This document shows, in pieces, positions 23,278 to 37,534 of a DNA stretch of 64,000 bases. A program made the translations under genes and the position numbers. The DNA lies in assembly GCA_914767715.1 (NCBI GenBank), contig OU612070.1, positions 11,301,501 through 11,365,500 of the forward strand, written 5' to 3'. A model generated the notes under the pieces. The model ran no database searches. It worked only from the letters and a program-made list of their open reading frames with translations, and was not told the DNA's origin. This DNA comes from Membranipora membranacea (lineage: Eukaryota > Bryozoa > Gymnolaemata > Cheilostomatida > Membraniporidae). Position 1 is the stretch's first letter, and every line of letters starts with the position of its first letter.

Positions 23278-26200
23278 AGCATTGCTGTTTACATTGTCAT
23301 AGTTACAATTTGGTTTCATTGAGTAAGTCTGTAGATGCGTCCTGGAGTTGATATCTAAATTACATGTTGTAAACTCTTGAACAGATCGGATTCGGCTTAG
23401 GCATTAAAAATATAATGATCAAGTATTCCACTTCCTGCCACCACTTGCTCCAACTGCCCCTATTCTTCTGGTCTTTCAATGATGGTTCGCTCAGAAACTG
23501 AAGATTCATCACACTGTGAGAAAATTTATTAGACCTAGGTTACCTTTCCCAGCAAGAAATGATTAGAAAATATCGAAACATGAAATACTTCCAGTTTTGA
23601 CTCACTAATCACTTCCACACCATTCATTTAAGATACATAGGCAGATCATAGATATGTAGCAACACTGCTATCAAAACAGTGAAGGAAAACTGTTAAACTG
23701 CAAACCATACAAGAATGAATAAGAATCTGTAGCAATTCTCAAAACCATTGCTGTTTCATACATCCAACAGAAAACTTCCAACCTAGTTTCCAAAGCTGAT
23801 TCTTAAGAACAATCACCATAACTTTAATGCGAAGAATCGGTATGCTGTCTGTGAAACCTGACCCCCTAACCAAAAATTCATATTTTAAGTTGAAATCTAC
23901 ATTTATAAATGTGAACAAAGACCATTGATTATCTGTCTATGTTATATGGCTTGGTCGTGTTGAGCAGTTCAGCAATTGCAAATTCTCTGTTGAAAGGGTT
24001 GGGTGGTGATGACTTACGTAGGTTTCATGGGCCTCAGAAAATCGAGAAATTGGAAAGTGTATACATTCATGAGAAGTACATACCACCAACAGCCAATAAC
24101 ACAATGGTTTCTTACCAAATCTTTCCCTGATTAAATGTTTTACTAGGTAGTGTTTAAGTTGACCCTCAACCCAATTTCAAATATCATCTGTGCAGCAAAT
24201 GATATACATGGCTCAATCTCCCTGCTTTTACCTATCTCTGAATCAACACTGGTATTGTAAGGAAAGGGGAGTTGTGTTCTTCTGTGATAAAAAAGCAAAA
24301 CTCCTGGGTAAACCACTTAGCCCTATAGTAAACTTCTAGTTTCCCTAATAATAACATTCCCTCACCCTCTTTAATTTTTGTAGCTCCCATCTCAGCTAGC
24401 CAAAATTAACACTATGAAAAAGTCATCCCAACCAAACTCACGCTTCCTCTGCTAGGGTAAATGAGACTTAAAGTAGCAGACAACCCTGGCTCCACTAAAT
24501 GTGAATCCACTTGCAATTTACCTTCACAAATTGGCGACATTCTCAACGATGAAAATGCAAGGTATAAATTCTAGTTCTGCACCACAGGGCAGTCAGCAGC
24601 CCCTTAACCCTAATGCCTGCATCAAACTGAATTACGTTGGGAAGCTTTACTTTGTGTATAATCTCATAGAAATCGCATAACTCTTTTTTTTTGCAAAAAA
24701 ACATTTTTTTGTAAAAGATTTTGTAATAGAGATGACTGTTTAGGTATTTATATTAAAATAAACTAAAGATAACTGCTTCAATTCTAGAAAAAAAAACACT
24801 TTTATAAATAAGTTGTTGTCAATAAAATAATATTTTTTTGAGAGTTCGAAATTGAAATCATTAAAATTTTCCAATTCGATATTTATTTATAAAATGCAAA
24901 TTTACAAGAAGCACATCATAACTCATCAAATATCAAAATGCAGCTTTCGTGGTTGTCTGCTACTTTAATTACTATGATCATGCACATCACAGATAGTGGG
25001 AATGTGATGACCTTCACAATCATGCACAATAATCAAGCTTGCCAAACCTAGTAAGATATTTTACGAAAGTGAAATTTTAGTATTATGATAAACAGTTCGC
25101 ATCTATCAAATCACTCACCAAAATCTATGAACGGGCTAATAAAAAGTGAAATGTCTTCGTTGGTGAGATATGAATCCAAGAATATATTCTTGATTGCTAT
25201 GCTATTGTTTACGACTTTCTAACATACACATATTTTAATCATACTAGAAATAGCGAACTGTTTCTCCTGTGATTACTTCGTTCCTATAGGGTACATCGTA
25301 TTTCACTATGTCGTTAGAATAGAAAAAATACTTAGTGACAAGAAATGCATTTTAAAAAACCAGAAGTAATGCTGTTCACTATTGATGTGTGACCATTTCC
25401 AAATAGTACAGTAACAAAAGCTGATTGGAAAATGTTGCAGCTGTTTTGCCGAGAAAATAAAGTGCTACATAGAAACATCGCAAATCATTACATACATATA
25501 TGTTAAAACACCAAGAGAGATTGAAATTTTGATGGTTCAATTTCAAAATTCTAAGTATTAAAATAACTCATGTGTAAAAATCCGAACCCAAACCTTGCAA
25601 GCCGAGCTCACAAAGTGCCAATTATCTTCTCATAACTCTCAGAGAAGACAAATCCGCCTGAACACACCCTGAATTTAATAAGATCGCACAGTGAATGAGT
25701 AATGAAGATTCTCTTGTCCATATCTAAAGACTGTAACAACAAGCATACAAATATTTCTAAAAGGAATTTTAGAATGATAAGTAGGTATGCTGCCATAGCC
25801 TCATCCTTTGTACCATATATGGTGTGAACTGTGAACTAAGAACTTAGCTCCATCATCAGCACAATGTCAGGTTCCAAACTATTCCAAAGACAAGAATTTA
25901 GTCCTTGTTGCTTCAGTATTTACATTGTACAACCGCCTGTTATAATCTCAATCACAGGCCAAGACAATAACGGTTACACTGCCGGTTTGGTTCCGATATT
26001 GCTGATAAAACTTATCAAAGTGGACAGAATCATGCCTCCCCTGAACATCATAACAGAAATCAAGGGGTTTTGGTCCTCACTCTCGCAGCAGTCTGGTCAA
26101 GTAAATTTGGGTTGTAGATCCTTTGTATATTCATTTTATATTTGCATACCATACTGATCTGGTTAGTAAATATGTGCACTTGGTTATACCAATATTGAGA

Positions 26201-26788
26201 AAGTCGTCATGAGTCGAATATATAGAAAAAGCAAGTCAAATTTGACACAACTAAAAGAATAACATTTTGCTAGCTTTGGATATGCCTGAGATTATGGAGT
26301 AGGAACAATTTCAAAACACAATCATAGAATACAATAGTCTAATGCTTAATATAAGCAAAGAGTTAACCGGGATAGAAAAGTTAAAGATCCTAGTATTAAA
26401 AATAGAATCGAACTTTAACTTTGGAGTTGTGTTCCGTCTGTAGGAAAAACCAAAGTATCGATAATGAAAATGATATCGCGGCACTGATAGTGTTATTGAT
26501 TGCACAAAACTAACCAGTTTGGCTGTAGCTGATTATTATAGAATGGACATATTGGTATCTAGTAATGAGAGAGGATACCAAATAAAAACGTTGACTGGAT
26601 AATATAAAAAATGCTGATGAGTTTTATCACATAAATAAGCCTAAATGGACAAACATAAAATAATAAAATATTTAAATAAAACTTTTTCCTGGCAATCATG
26701 ACTTGATTCTTAGTTATCGCACTGGGGTAAGAGTCAGATTGCTGGTTGTCTAATTATTGATAATATATTTGGCTAGTTTTGAGAGCTG
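23278..26788. other. Intergenic region between convergent COX7A2L and bZIP genes
   Basis: About 3.5 kb with no exon I can support. Around 24670-24900 it is extremely AT-rich with many A and T runs. Short open frames (for example 25864-26157 plus, 97 codons) lack recognisable motifs or convincing splice sites. It should contain the 3' UTR of the bZIP gene just left of 26789. Confidence 0.6.
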
Positions 26789-29700
26789 TTAGTTGGACTT
26801 GTTGTGGCAACTGGCAAAGTGAAATTTAATTATGTCGTATAATTCTGTTTTTGTTGATTCAAGTGATTCTAACTTTTCTCGCAATTCTCTATTTTTCTTT
26901 GTCAGCTCATCGATCTCCTGAAAAATAAGAGAGGGAAATATTAGATCGCATGTTTTGATGGTGTAACGATGGGCTTTTGGAGAAAGCCATAGTTCTAGAA
27001 TGGCGTTATGGGTTTCGGGCATTGAGCCTGGTATTGCCAGTCTTCTATTTCAGGTTTCAAAGCTAAGCTAAAATCTAGCCTGCTATACTAACTCTCTTGA
27101 GGATGAGAGAGGCATTTCTAAGGACATGCTGTGTTTAGCCAATGAGTCAGTGCCTCTTAGGATCACCTCATGTCTTGTGACTATTGATTGCAATCTTAAT
27201 CACATTCTCTGTGATGCTAATAACTAAACTACAACACTTTGTGGCTGTGGGATCGACACGCCTAACCTATAATCCTAGACATGTGATCTACCTATTCTAA
27301 ATATACACAGGCTATTACTTTCCGGCTCGAAGCAACTGGGCTACTTGACTACATGGAATTTCCTTGTTCATCAATCATCACACCATACTTTAGGTCACAT
27401 GCTAAGGGTTGCTTCATCACTTCCAATATGAGGGCCAAGTGCATTCATGAATGACAGGGGAGGATCAAATTTAAGAAAGGGGGCCCGTTAAAAATCACAG
27501 TGAAGTCAAAATAAGTCAGCACCAGTATAAATATTTTCCCAGTTTCACATCTTGATATTGTGATTTCAAATTCAATGGTTAACATGGTGGTTAACATGAT
27601 GGTTAACATCTCTGGAAATACTAAAGCGATAAAATAGCACCCCTTTGTGATTTCACCCTCTAATAATGGAATGTGAGAATGTTCTGGAATATTCTGAAAG
27701 GATATTCCAGAATTTTCCTTGTATTGGTCAATCTCATGTCAACCATCAACCGATATCCTTACAGATAAATATGTGAGTGGCTATTGGACATTCCTATGCA
27801 TTTAAAGCATGATGACATTGCAGTTCCATTGCCTGCCACAAATACCTCTTTTAAAATATCACCAAGAAATTTTCGTGAGTAGGCTCAATGAATTTTGTTA
27901 TGTGAGAAAAACTCTGAAAAAATTGCTGACACACATAAAATTCCATTGTAACGCTACTATTTCAGAGTAGTCTTGTAGTATCGTTATCTGATTTAAGTTT
28001 TGCAGCCTGCATTTGCAAAGCTGTAGCTTATTGTCTAAGCAGAACATTAGTCATGATGATCTGTTTCAGAGAGGTTCAAAGTGTATTACAAGCAGCGGCA
28101 ATAGCTGGGCTATCCGATGGATAATGTTATGATTAATCGATGAGATTGTTAGTCTGCAAAGATTGCGCAAACTTGTAATCTAAACATTGTAACACGCAGA
28201 ATATTGAGATATGGATATGGCATCTAAAAATATCAGCCAATGAAATTCAAATCAATTTATAATGGCCAATCAGCACCAAGCTGAGAAACTACTGACCAAT
28301 AGCAGCAAAGTTTATATTGGATTTTCCAATAATCACATGCTTGTGAGTCATCGGGTTCCAAGTCACAGCGGATTGAGCTGGCACAATAAACGTGGATTTC
28401 GCAATTTTGTCTCAATAGGCTGAAGTGGTGCTAAGCATATAATCAGTACCTCACGGGTCTGTTTCAGATTCAATCGCTCTATTGTTTGCTTTTGATAAGG
28501 CTGATTTCGCAATGCTGATACCGCTCTAATTTTAAAAGAAAATGTGAAAAGGCATTGACGGTAGTGAATTGATCGCAAGCCTTTCGGACCAAGTGTACAA
28601 CTGCAGCTAATTCGAATTGTTGCCCACAAACAAAAGAATTCTTTCTCAGTTCGGTGAATGTCTGCATCATAAACTTATAGAGATTTCTCTATAAGTTTAT
28701 GGTCTGCATACAAACGTCATATTGGTGTTCCGTTTTCAAAAACCCTACAGTCTTGCACATTGTGGACGCAGAGTTATTTTTAGAACGGAACAATAGAATC
28801 TTCTATTTTGACAGCTATTTTTACACATATACATGGACATGTGCTAAAAATATAATTCTACTGGTACCAAAAATAGAGCAGAAAGCGCACCAATACTTTC
28901 TAACGCTTTCTAGAAAGCAGAATTTTGATATAGCGATATGCCTTGCTGGTCAGTTCACTGCATCTTTTTCTTGTAAACTGCGAAGCCTGTTTGTCCTAGA
29001 TTTTGAATTTTCACAGGTAAATTAGCATTCCTTATAAGGAATCAATTTTCTTGGACTGTTAATACCACCTTGGCACCTTTGGCAGCCATCCAAACAATAA
29101 TCACACTTTTCTATGTAGTGTGTGGCTGCTGGCAAATGCCCTTATTTGGAAAATTTCAAATATAAACACAGATCCCATATTAGGTAAATGTATTGTTTTG
29201 TCCAAGATCAAGATTTTGTTGAGTTGCAATTATTGATCGATAAAATTCCAGGTGAATTGTGCTTCATGTGATAATCTTGTCCAAATCTTCTCAGTGCCGT
29301 AAATTCACATATCCATCAAGAGGACTAAATGCAAGCGTGGTTGCAGACATATTTTTCAGGTCAATGAAAACTGGTGCTGACTTCTTTTATGAATACTTTC
29401 TTGTATATGAAACTCTTGTTGGTACTTACGTCTTCTAGTTGATCAGCATGAGATCTTCGTTTGCCCCGACATCTCTGTGCTGCAAGTCTATTCAGTTCTT
29501 TCCTTCGAGATTTCTTCTGGTCTTCAGTTAAAGGTACCTGAATTCTCTGCAAATAACAAATAACACTTTGATTACAATAGGAGCTAACAAAATGTTGAGC
29601 GAAAAATGAGATGCGCATCTAACGTGAAATATCAGTTTACCGAAAGCACTATCTAGATAATCTTGCTTATTAGGCCTTTGTTTGTGGGGGCTGTAACCAC

Positions 29701-31623
29701 ACCCAAAGAGGCGACTGTTTTTACAAGGAGCCATTGTCAGTGCCAGTGCTTTCTTTGACTTCCACCACAATCCAATTACAACAAAACATGTTCAGACTTG
29801 CCCAGCAAAATTGCCGCAATTATCACATATTGTGGGGGCATCATAGTGGGAACCACATACTGCGTTACGTAAGAGAGCGTCAGGCCAGACAGTGGGAAAT
29901 TGGGTCAAGTCATGTCACATCCCGATGGCATGAGAGCCGAGGCTAAGAGTTTCTGCCTAATTTCAAATGGTTCATTTTGTGGGGTGGATTCAATTTTGTA
30001 ATCAACAGAAGAAAAATACTAATATTATACTGCTGGGAATAGTAACCTACCTTCGCTCGTTTAGTCGAAGCTTCAATTTCAATTTGCAATTCGATTTCTG
30101 TAGTTGAAGAGTTTCTTTTCTTGGATGCTCTTTTACTGGCTGGTTTAATATTGTCACTAATTAATACTGAAGAGGTATTTTGATTAAGTTTAGACGAGAA
30201 TTTGGCAGAGGTACGTTGTCGCTGAGTTTGGGTTTTGGCAGTTTGGTGGGGATTGTAGGTTGGGTAAGGCTCTAAGACGGTTGTGGGCATCCAATCAGGA
30301 TCATTATAATCATCATCGGGTGCGGGAGGCGATAATTCTTCTGCAGTTTCAGGGTATAAGTAACCATTCTCCATATCTAGCAGATCTGAGTGTGCGCTAT
30401 CTGATGGACTAACTACTATGTCTGTAAATAAATAAAAGTAATGTCGTTAAAAAGCAATTGTCCCTATTTCTGTATCAACGGCAGGATTTTAACATGGTCA
30501 CAAAAGTCCTAACTTTAACACAGGCGCTGTATATTTCTGGCATAGTAGAGGAACTATTTGTGTTTCCATCAAAGACATACATAATTATCTAAGGTCTCTA
30601 TCTCCATGCCATTCCACAATGATTGCACAAAAAGGATCTTTACACTACTATCGTTATTTAATCAGTGTGATGCAAGATATAAATAGATGAGTGGACCAAA
30701 CCACCAATTTTGACAGGCACTTGGGAGCAATGAATGGGACATTTTAGCTAAGAAGACTGAGTTGTCATAGTGATTCACAATTGCACCATCATGAGACATA
30801 GGAGGGAAATCCCTGATATGCCGAGTAAATGCCGCATGAGTTAACAAGGAACTTATGGAAATCGCTATATGGAATATGCTGGTATCAGCTTATTATTGAA
30901 GGTTGTGGAATAGTATTCCGTTGAACCTGTCGGCACAAACTTCAATCATCTATTTTTCTTGATTGCGAACTATTGACTTATTATTAAAAAATCTATGTTG
31001 CAAATATACAGTTATGCTGATCTCCAGTGAGTGCCTTAACGGGTAACCTCTGATCTCTGAATACCCACAATGCAATAGTAAAGCCCGCAATGCAATACTA
31101 AAACCCACAATGCAATACTAAAACCATCAATGCAATGACATATATAGACACTTACCCTGAGATTCTGAGTTAAAGTTATATTGATTAGGTTTTGAGTCTG
31201 AGAGATCCATGAAAAATGATGCATCGTTAACGTCTGGCATACTATCTGTTAGTGACGGAGTCAGATCGTCAGAGGAAACTATATCATTTACGGGAAGTGG
31301 TACAAAGTTGTCACTTTCTGTAACTCCGTATCCTGCTTGTGCAAGCTGTTCTATCGTAAAACTGAATTGTTCTAATTCTGCAAAAGAGGTTTCAAAAGTT
31401 TAATTTTATTCACAATTAAAATAAAATACTTGTATCACAGGTGTGTAAAAGAGCAGACATAGCAATCTGTTGAACACAGAAAATATTAACATTGTGTATT
31501 ATGCAAGTGGTTGCAGGCAATGGTGCAAAAACAACCATGTGTTGAAGCACCTGCCATAGCCTGCCAATGCACTATGTCCTCGCTGACTCACTCACCTGTC
31601 AACATATTACTGGTCGTCAACAT
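26789..31623 (-). CDS. bZIP transcription factor, FOS/ATF3/JDP2-like, complete, 288 aa
   Basis: Exons in transcript order: 31596-31623, 31156-31377, 30051-30421, 29430-29546, 26789-26917. All junctions agree in phase and give 288 aa. The first coding exon is only MLTTSNMLT. The chosen ATG has an in-frame stop upstream and no earlier ATG. Residues 1-200 are acidic and Ser/Pro-rich (DDLTPSLTDS, PDDDYNDPDW), as expected of a transactivation region, then Lys-rich (KRASKKRN). The basic region is RRKELNRLAAQRCRGKRR, with the bZIP invariant Asn and Arg in N-x7-R spacing. It is followed by five leucines at seven-residue spacing (QL, EL, EL, SL, EL) and a closing H-x3-C (FHFASC), a feature shared with FOS, ATF3 and JDP2 zippers. 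An intron splits basic region from zipper. The N-terminus gives no ortholog match, so the subfamily is uncertain. Nuclear, DNA-binding, dimeric. Confidence 0.85.
28668..28701. repeat. 16-bp perfect inverted repeat
   Basis: Arms 28668-28683 and 28686-28701 (CATAAACTTATAGAGA and its complement) with a 2-base loop, in the intron separating the basic-region exon from the zipper exon of the bZIP gene. Confidence 0.85.
31064..31138 (+). repeat. 20-bp minisatellite, about four units
   Basis: Units of the form ACCCACAATGCAATACTAAA, diverging at the ends. It sits in the bZIP intron shortly after the donor of the exon 31156-31377. Confidence 0.8.
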
Positions 31624-34600
31624 GATGTCTGCGGAGTTAATAAATTCTCTGAGAAGTAGTGTAACGATGAATCACAAACTTGAGTTATTGGGGAACACCC
31701 TGCTTTTCTTGTCTTGATCATGTGAGTGGTAGTGAATGAATGCTAGGAAAAGTGGAATGCATGGCCTTGTCTACTCAGCAGTTCCACTGTTGGTATTTGT
31801 ATATCCCTACGCGCCTGGATTTCCCAGATTCCTATTTAGTATTCTTCATCATCTTCATTGTCAGGTATGCAAAGTTTGGAATGTTAACAGATTACAATCA
31901 TTGCAACTCCATCATTACATTTATATTTATAAATATATGAAAAACACTTATAACATGGAGTAAACTAGAAAAATGTTAGGTAGTTGTTTGTGTGGAAGAA
32001 TATATGTGTGAAGTGGTCTATGTTGCAATAGAGTCATGTGAATGCATCACATGATGAAATTAACACACGTCTCTATGGGTGAGTCACTCAATACACGTGT
32101 ATATCGGCATTTATCCAGGGTACGAGACTGACTGCTGCAAGGTGTTTGCAAGTGCCCTTCCAATATCATTCAACATGTTATCACACTCACTGAGTAAGGA
32201 TATCCTTACTCTGCGATGTTATGATGCAGTTGTGCACAGATTAACATGTTTATTGGCAGCTTTTCCCTAATTAGTCACTCCTATTAAAGGTCGTTCACTT
32301 ATACATGCTCAAACAGCGCCACTTGGCGTGAGCAAAGAGTAAACTGCTTGGCATGAGGCACACACACCGCTGGATGATAGTCAGTTATTTGCATACATCT
32401 TTGATGGGCGTGGCACTGTCTGCAAGGAAGGGAATTCTGACTCAAAATCAATTCTGCTGCATTATTCACTCGTCGCCTTAGTTTATGACTTGATTGTATA
32501 CAAGTGCCCAGTTCTTGAAACTTGAAACTAATGAATTTGGGAATTATTTTCGTTATGTGCCAAGTTAAAAATTTTGTCGGATTTTTTACTGGGTGTGCAT
32601 GCTTTATCGGGACTACACATGGCATCGCCCGCTTTCTAAAGATAAATTTGAGCAAAATACAATTAAATATGTGCAGCAGCGCATTGGTGCTTTTTGGCCG
32701 AAATTTCAACCATCATACTTTTGATATCAATAACTTTCTCGGCTTTAACATTTACAAAATTAGCAAGGAAACAAAAATAACCAAAAAGATGTAAGGGCAG
32801 CCTAAAAGAGAGCCCAACAAGACAAGGGTCTAGTATACCTGGCACTGCCATCTTCATGTTGGCAATTCTGTGTAACTCTTCCTTGTACCCTTTTTTTTCA
32901 ATAAACCCCAATTTCGTTCATATAAATTTATAAAAAAAGAGCTGGAGCAATACGATTAAATTTGTCTGTTGTTGTCTGGTTTCCAAAGACACAGCAAGAA
33001 AATTTACATGTGGGGCCACATATTTTCAGAATCAATTGACGAAAACACCTTCCAACATAAATAATGCTATAATCTCTTGTTCATGACTTTCATTTGGCCA
33101 TTGAATTAGTCTGTCAGAATCCTGGTTTTAGGCCTTGTTGCAAAACCAACAATATATCCTCATTGTACAGTGGCCGTATAAAATTGAGTAATGATGGTGC
33201 AATATTGAAATAATATTACTATCACGCTCATATCTTGATCGGTACAAGGGCATATCACTCTAGATTATTCACTCCAGTTGATAGTGATAACAGTGGTCGA
33301 TGTGCTGTCACTAAACCATGAGTAATGGTACCTGAGCTGTAAAAATCATACAAAACAAACTTCGTAATTCTATCGGTGACCAAGGACCCTGGGAATCGAT
33401 CAATATTATGCAATTCTGAAACGCCACTAATTGTACTATGACTAATCGGTGAAACTCAAAATGTCCTATTCATGTCCTTGGACCCGCCATCTTTTTTTGT
33501 TAATAGAGTCATGCTATATACTAAGCATGCTAATGTCAATGTGTAGAGTCATGCTAAGCCCACATTGATTCAATTTTCAACAAAATTAGATGATGTTGAT
33601 CCCTACAAAATGATTTTACAGCTAATATAAAAAGTAGAGAATCGTGCCCAAGAGTCTTATACTCCATGGCTGGCAGCAGGAACCCGTTATGATACTCTGA
33701 GCCCCCTCTCCCCCCCTCCACCCACAGACTCGCCGGTAAAAAATAATTCTGGGCAATTTCTTCACAGACCTGATTGTAGTTACATTAAAGCAGACACAGG
33801 TAGACTGAGATATGGAGATGCTGACAATGTGATGTAGTTTTAGCTTCTGCTCTCAAACATTCATGTCGTGAAGCTTGAGGCGTGTGGGATGATTATTATG
33901 GACTCTCACTCAAACTACGGGAACGGAACCCGGTACTCATGCAGGGTGTACTGGGACCATTTTTATTATCTAATTATAATTATCAAATTCCAGGAAAATT
34001 TCAGGTAATTATTGATAAGTTGAGTCAGCTACATCATTTGTACCAGTCTTTATTATGTGTTAATTTAAAAAAGAAAAAACATTGCGGGCTTTTCAAAAGG
34101 GTCGATAACATGACTAATAGTACACCTGCAAACGGAAATTTGTCCTACGATGTCTGACGTGCTTATGTGCTAAGTATTTACTTTGTCATTATTTCAGGGT
34201 ACCTAGCTATAGGTGAATTTTAGGAATGGTAGATAATAGGTTGATACAGGTGTACCCATAAAACCATAACCTTATCATTCTATGAAAACCTACCAATCCC
34301 AACGTTGCCTACCGGACCAACCCGGGCACTCCAGCAACATAAAAAAAGATGTGAAGCGAAAAGGTTGGAGTTGTTGTTTTGGAATCAATTAAATAATTAA
34401 TTTTTTTCCGTATCACATGCAGATGAGAGGGCAGAGATTGGAAAGCTTAGCTTGCGACATTCCACATTCCACATTCCATATATGTATTCAAACAGAGAAC
34501 CGGAAAGATACAGACTTAGTAAGCTGTCCCATATTCTACCACACTTGGGCAGACACCGCCTAAGTCCATGGTGTCAAAAACTTTCGGTAGACCACTTAAT

Positions 34601-37226
34601 ACTTTTTATAATTTCGCAATCTGATTACTTAACTCGGTGTTTTAAGATCTTTCTCTCAACAGTTATCTAGAAATTTCCTTATAAGCTCAAAAACTAATGG
34701 ATCAATATTTTAGCTCGAGATAGTATTTCCATATCCGGAAATACAGAAATTCAGGTCAAATCGTGGCCATGCCAGATTTAATAACCAAATATGTCAAGCC
34801 CTCTCTTCACTAAATACTGACAAAAATTCTATTTAACTTTGATATGCAGTATCGTACCGTAGCAGATATTTAGATTGCCGATGATTTCTGCTATATTATT
34901 TATGTGCCCACATTTCCTGCTGATTTTCCTCTTATTGATTTGATAGATTGTGATAGTAATAAATCCTTCCAACTAAAATCTCAAACGCTCGCTCACTACC
35001 CGAACAAACTTGTTGCTGTTATTATCTGATGCTTGTCGGATATCGGGCATTCTAAAATCTGATACACTACCTAGGGAGCTTTGAAGCAGGAGTTTTAGGC
35101 CTGATGAGAAATGCACTGGTTGATCGGTGGGGGTTGCGTTGACTGCCATGGTATGTCTACCCATCATATGAAGTTTTTTTCAGCAATAAATATTTTGCCA
35201 AGCAAATTATAGTCAGATTCACTGCAATAGATGGTCACAAAATTCTATTGCTGAGGTAGAGCAACTTGGCGCCGAATATTGCGGCCGCGCCCTTAAGGTA
35301 CCTTTAGTTCTCAGTCTTTGGACAGAGACAAAAACTTGCGATTTTAACCCATATTTAACCCACATTATAGAGTCAGCTTGATTGTAGTTGACAGATGAAA
35401 TTATAAGGCTAAGCTAAAGTTAAGTTTATTAGCTAGTTGAGTTGACAAAATTTTAGCTCACAGTTATTTTATCTAGCTAAGGTGAGCAAAGCCAAGAGGG
35501 CGAATAGATGATAGCTAAACCAAAAAGATGAGCCAAAAGGCTAACATTTCCTCCTGCCAATGATTTACTCCTTGCTTTAGTCCTCCAGAGTAATTCCTCA
35601 GATTTAACTATAATAATCACAAATTCTCATAACAGGATATCAACTCACAACTAACTCATAGTTTGTTACTCAATCAGTGTTGGCTAATTTTTTCTCTGAA
35701 GTCCAGACAATGATATCAGAGCGTTAGTCAATGTTTACAGTCTGATCATGATTCTCCACGATTTCAACTTTCACTGGTCATTTAGATCTGTCCATGCTTG
35801 GCTAGTATTGAGATAATGCAAGACTTTGTTGATAGTGAATGGAGCTGATACCAAAAATAGTGTCACATAAATATAGCAATGACTATTTATAATCTTTGAT
35901 TATAGCCTAGCTATAATAATAGAGCCAACCTGTATGTTAGTTAGAGCAGAGATAACCTTACTTATGCTATGACATAATCAAGTGTTAGTCACTTTCACAC
36001 TGGCCATGATTTTCAAACACAATCTAATAATATGGGCCACGCTGGTTATTCAAAGTGTATAGTTTGGCTACATGATATTGCGATAATGGTTGCGCAAGAC
36101 TTTGTTGATAAGGATCTAAAGTCGTTGCTCCATTATTTACAAATTAAAGTAGTTTTGTTGTCACATATATATTATAATGAGAGGTTTGTATATTTGTCAT
36201 AATTTCTGTTCTGTAAAATGTAGGAATCTAGAATAAGTAAGTGAAGATGGATTGGAAAAAGGTTAAAAAAGTCAAAGCAGTTGCGGAAAAAGGCTCCGTC
36301 ATTATGAGGCCGATGGTGTTTTGATAAAAAAAATCAGTAAATAATCCCCAAAATTCAAACAATTTCGGAAAATCAGGAATGTTACGAGTATACCACAACG
36401 CTGTGTGACAGCAAACTAGAGCGGAGAATTAAGTGAGTGAGAAAATAACGGCACAACACAACGCCAGATCACAACAGTCTCTTAATGGAATGGTCAATGG
36501 GAATCTTAAATTTAAAAAAAATCCTACAAAGGGAAAAACCTTTATCACACAGAAGAGTTGCTGAAGAGATTGACATGATACTTTTAAAACAAAGTTAATC
36601 ACAAATAGGAGAAAATATCATTGTCACAACAGTTATTTAGGAATAAAAAAGGCACAACACTAAATATCAATAGGATAGTAGCCACAATTCCACATCATAC
36701 ACAGTCCTGTCTTTCCCCCTATATGAGACAAAACTGACAGAATCCGTGAAAAAGAAGAGCCTGATAATGAGTTTTGAAAAAAAGGGCAGCCCGACAATAT
36801 ATTGCTGGTTACAATGATAAATACTGGTTGAATTAAGCTCCCAAAAAGTTCCCACGCAAGTTTGTTAGAGGCGTTCGACTGTTGTAAAGTATCGACGCTT
36901 CAACAATCCCCCACACAACAGAACAGACAGCCAGACCAATACGATATAAATTGTGCAAAAAATCTCTTACATTGAGCATGTGAATTTGTAGCAAAAATGA
37001 GCAACAACAAATCTGAAAGTAGTAATATTAACGATCTTCAACAGTGTTTGTCCATACACTAATTTTTAACCTAAGAAAACAAGGAAAACCTGATGGCCAA
37101 ACTGGTTGAGGGTAAAAAACCTCATTTTGCTACCTTCTAAATCAAGTCTGATACATTTCGCCTAGTTTTAAAGTTGATCCCTCTCTTCTAACGGCAAATG
37201 GAGTTGAGTAGTAGTCAACAGCTAGA

Positions 37227-37244
37227 GGGGGGGGGGGGGGGGGG
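37227..37244 (+). repeat. Poly(G) tract, 18 G
   Basis: Eighteen consecutive G, then TGGG. It is the longest of several G tracts in the window (near 3015, 9916, 16090 and 54119). The length is probably polymorphic and prone to assembly error. Confidence 0.85.
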
Positions 37245-37460
37245 TGGGAACTCCAAAAAAAGTAAAAAAAACTGATAAAACGCGCCTCATATAGAGATTA
37301 TGATTGTGAGATTATTATGCGTGTCAGATCTTTAAAGATATTCCATAAACTCCTTGCAGTAATTCAATGGCGTAATCAGATCCGTTCTTTGCCTGTTGAA
37401 AAAAAGAATTCAAAGAATGAACAACTGTGTTATGTTTAACCTATAAACACAAAAAATAAA

Positions 37461-37534
37461 GCCTTGTCATGCGGACACAGTTTTTGGTTTTTTGGCTCCC
37501 AAAAGCTAAAATAACTGTGGCCGCATGACAAGGC
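37461..37534. mobile_element. Short hairpin MITE-like element, 74 bp
   Basis: 22-bp arms (37461-37482 and 37513-37534; GCCTTGTCATGCGG then ACACAGTT against its complement) with one mismatch and a 30-base loop. It lies downstream of the glycoprotein gene, past its likely poly(A) site. Confidence 0.7.

Noticed and set aside
28699-29025. 108-codon plus frame in the bZIP intron
   Set aside because: No recognisable domain or supporting signals; AT-rich chance frame.
31064-31138. Short regularly repeated units that could suggest a CRISPR-like array
   Set aside because: Contiguous minisatellite without spacers, in a eukaryotic intron.
32299-32709. 136-codon minus frame with several Cys and His residues
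   Set aside because: Cys/His spacing does not fit a zinc finger or gag knuckle, and an opposite-strand frame overlaps it. No homology recognised.
34973-35167. 64-codon minus frame with balanced composition
   Set aside because: Could be a small gene or exon, but no signal peptide, domain, splice partner or poly(A) signal was seen.
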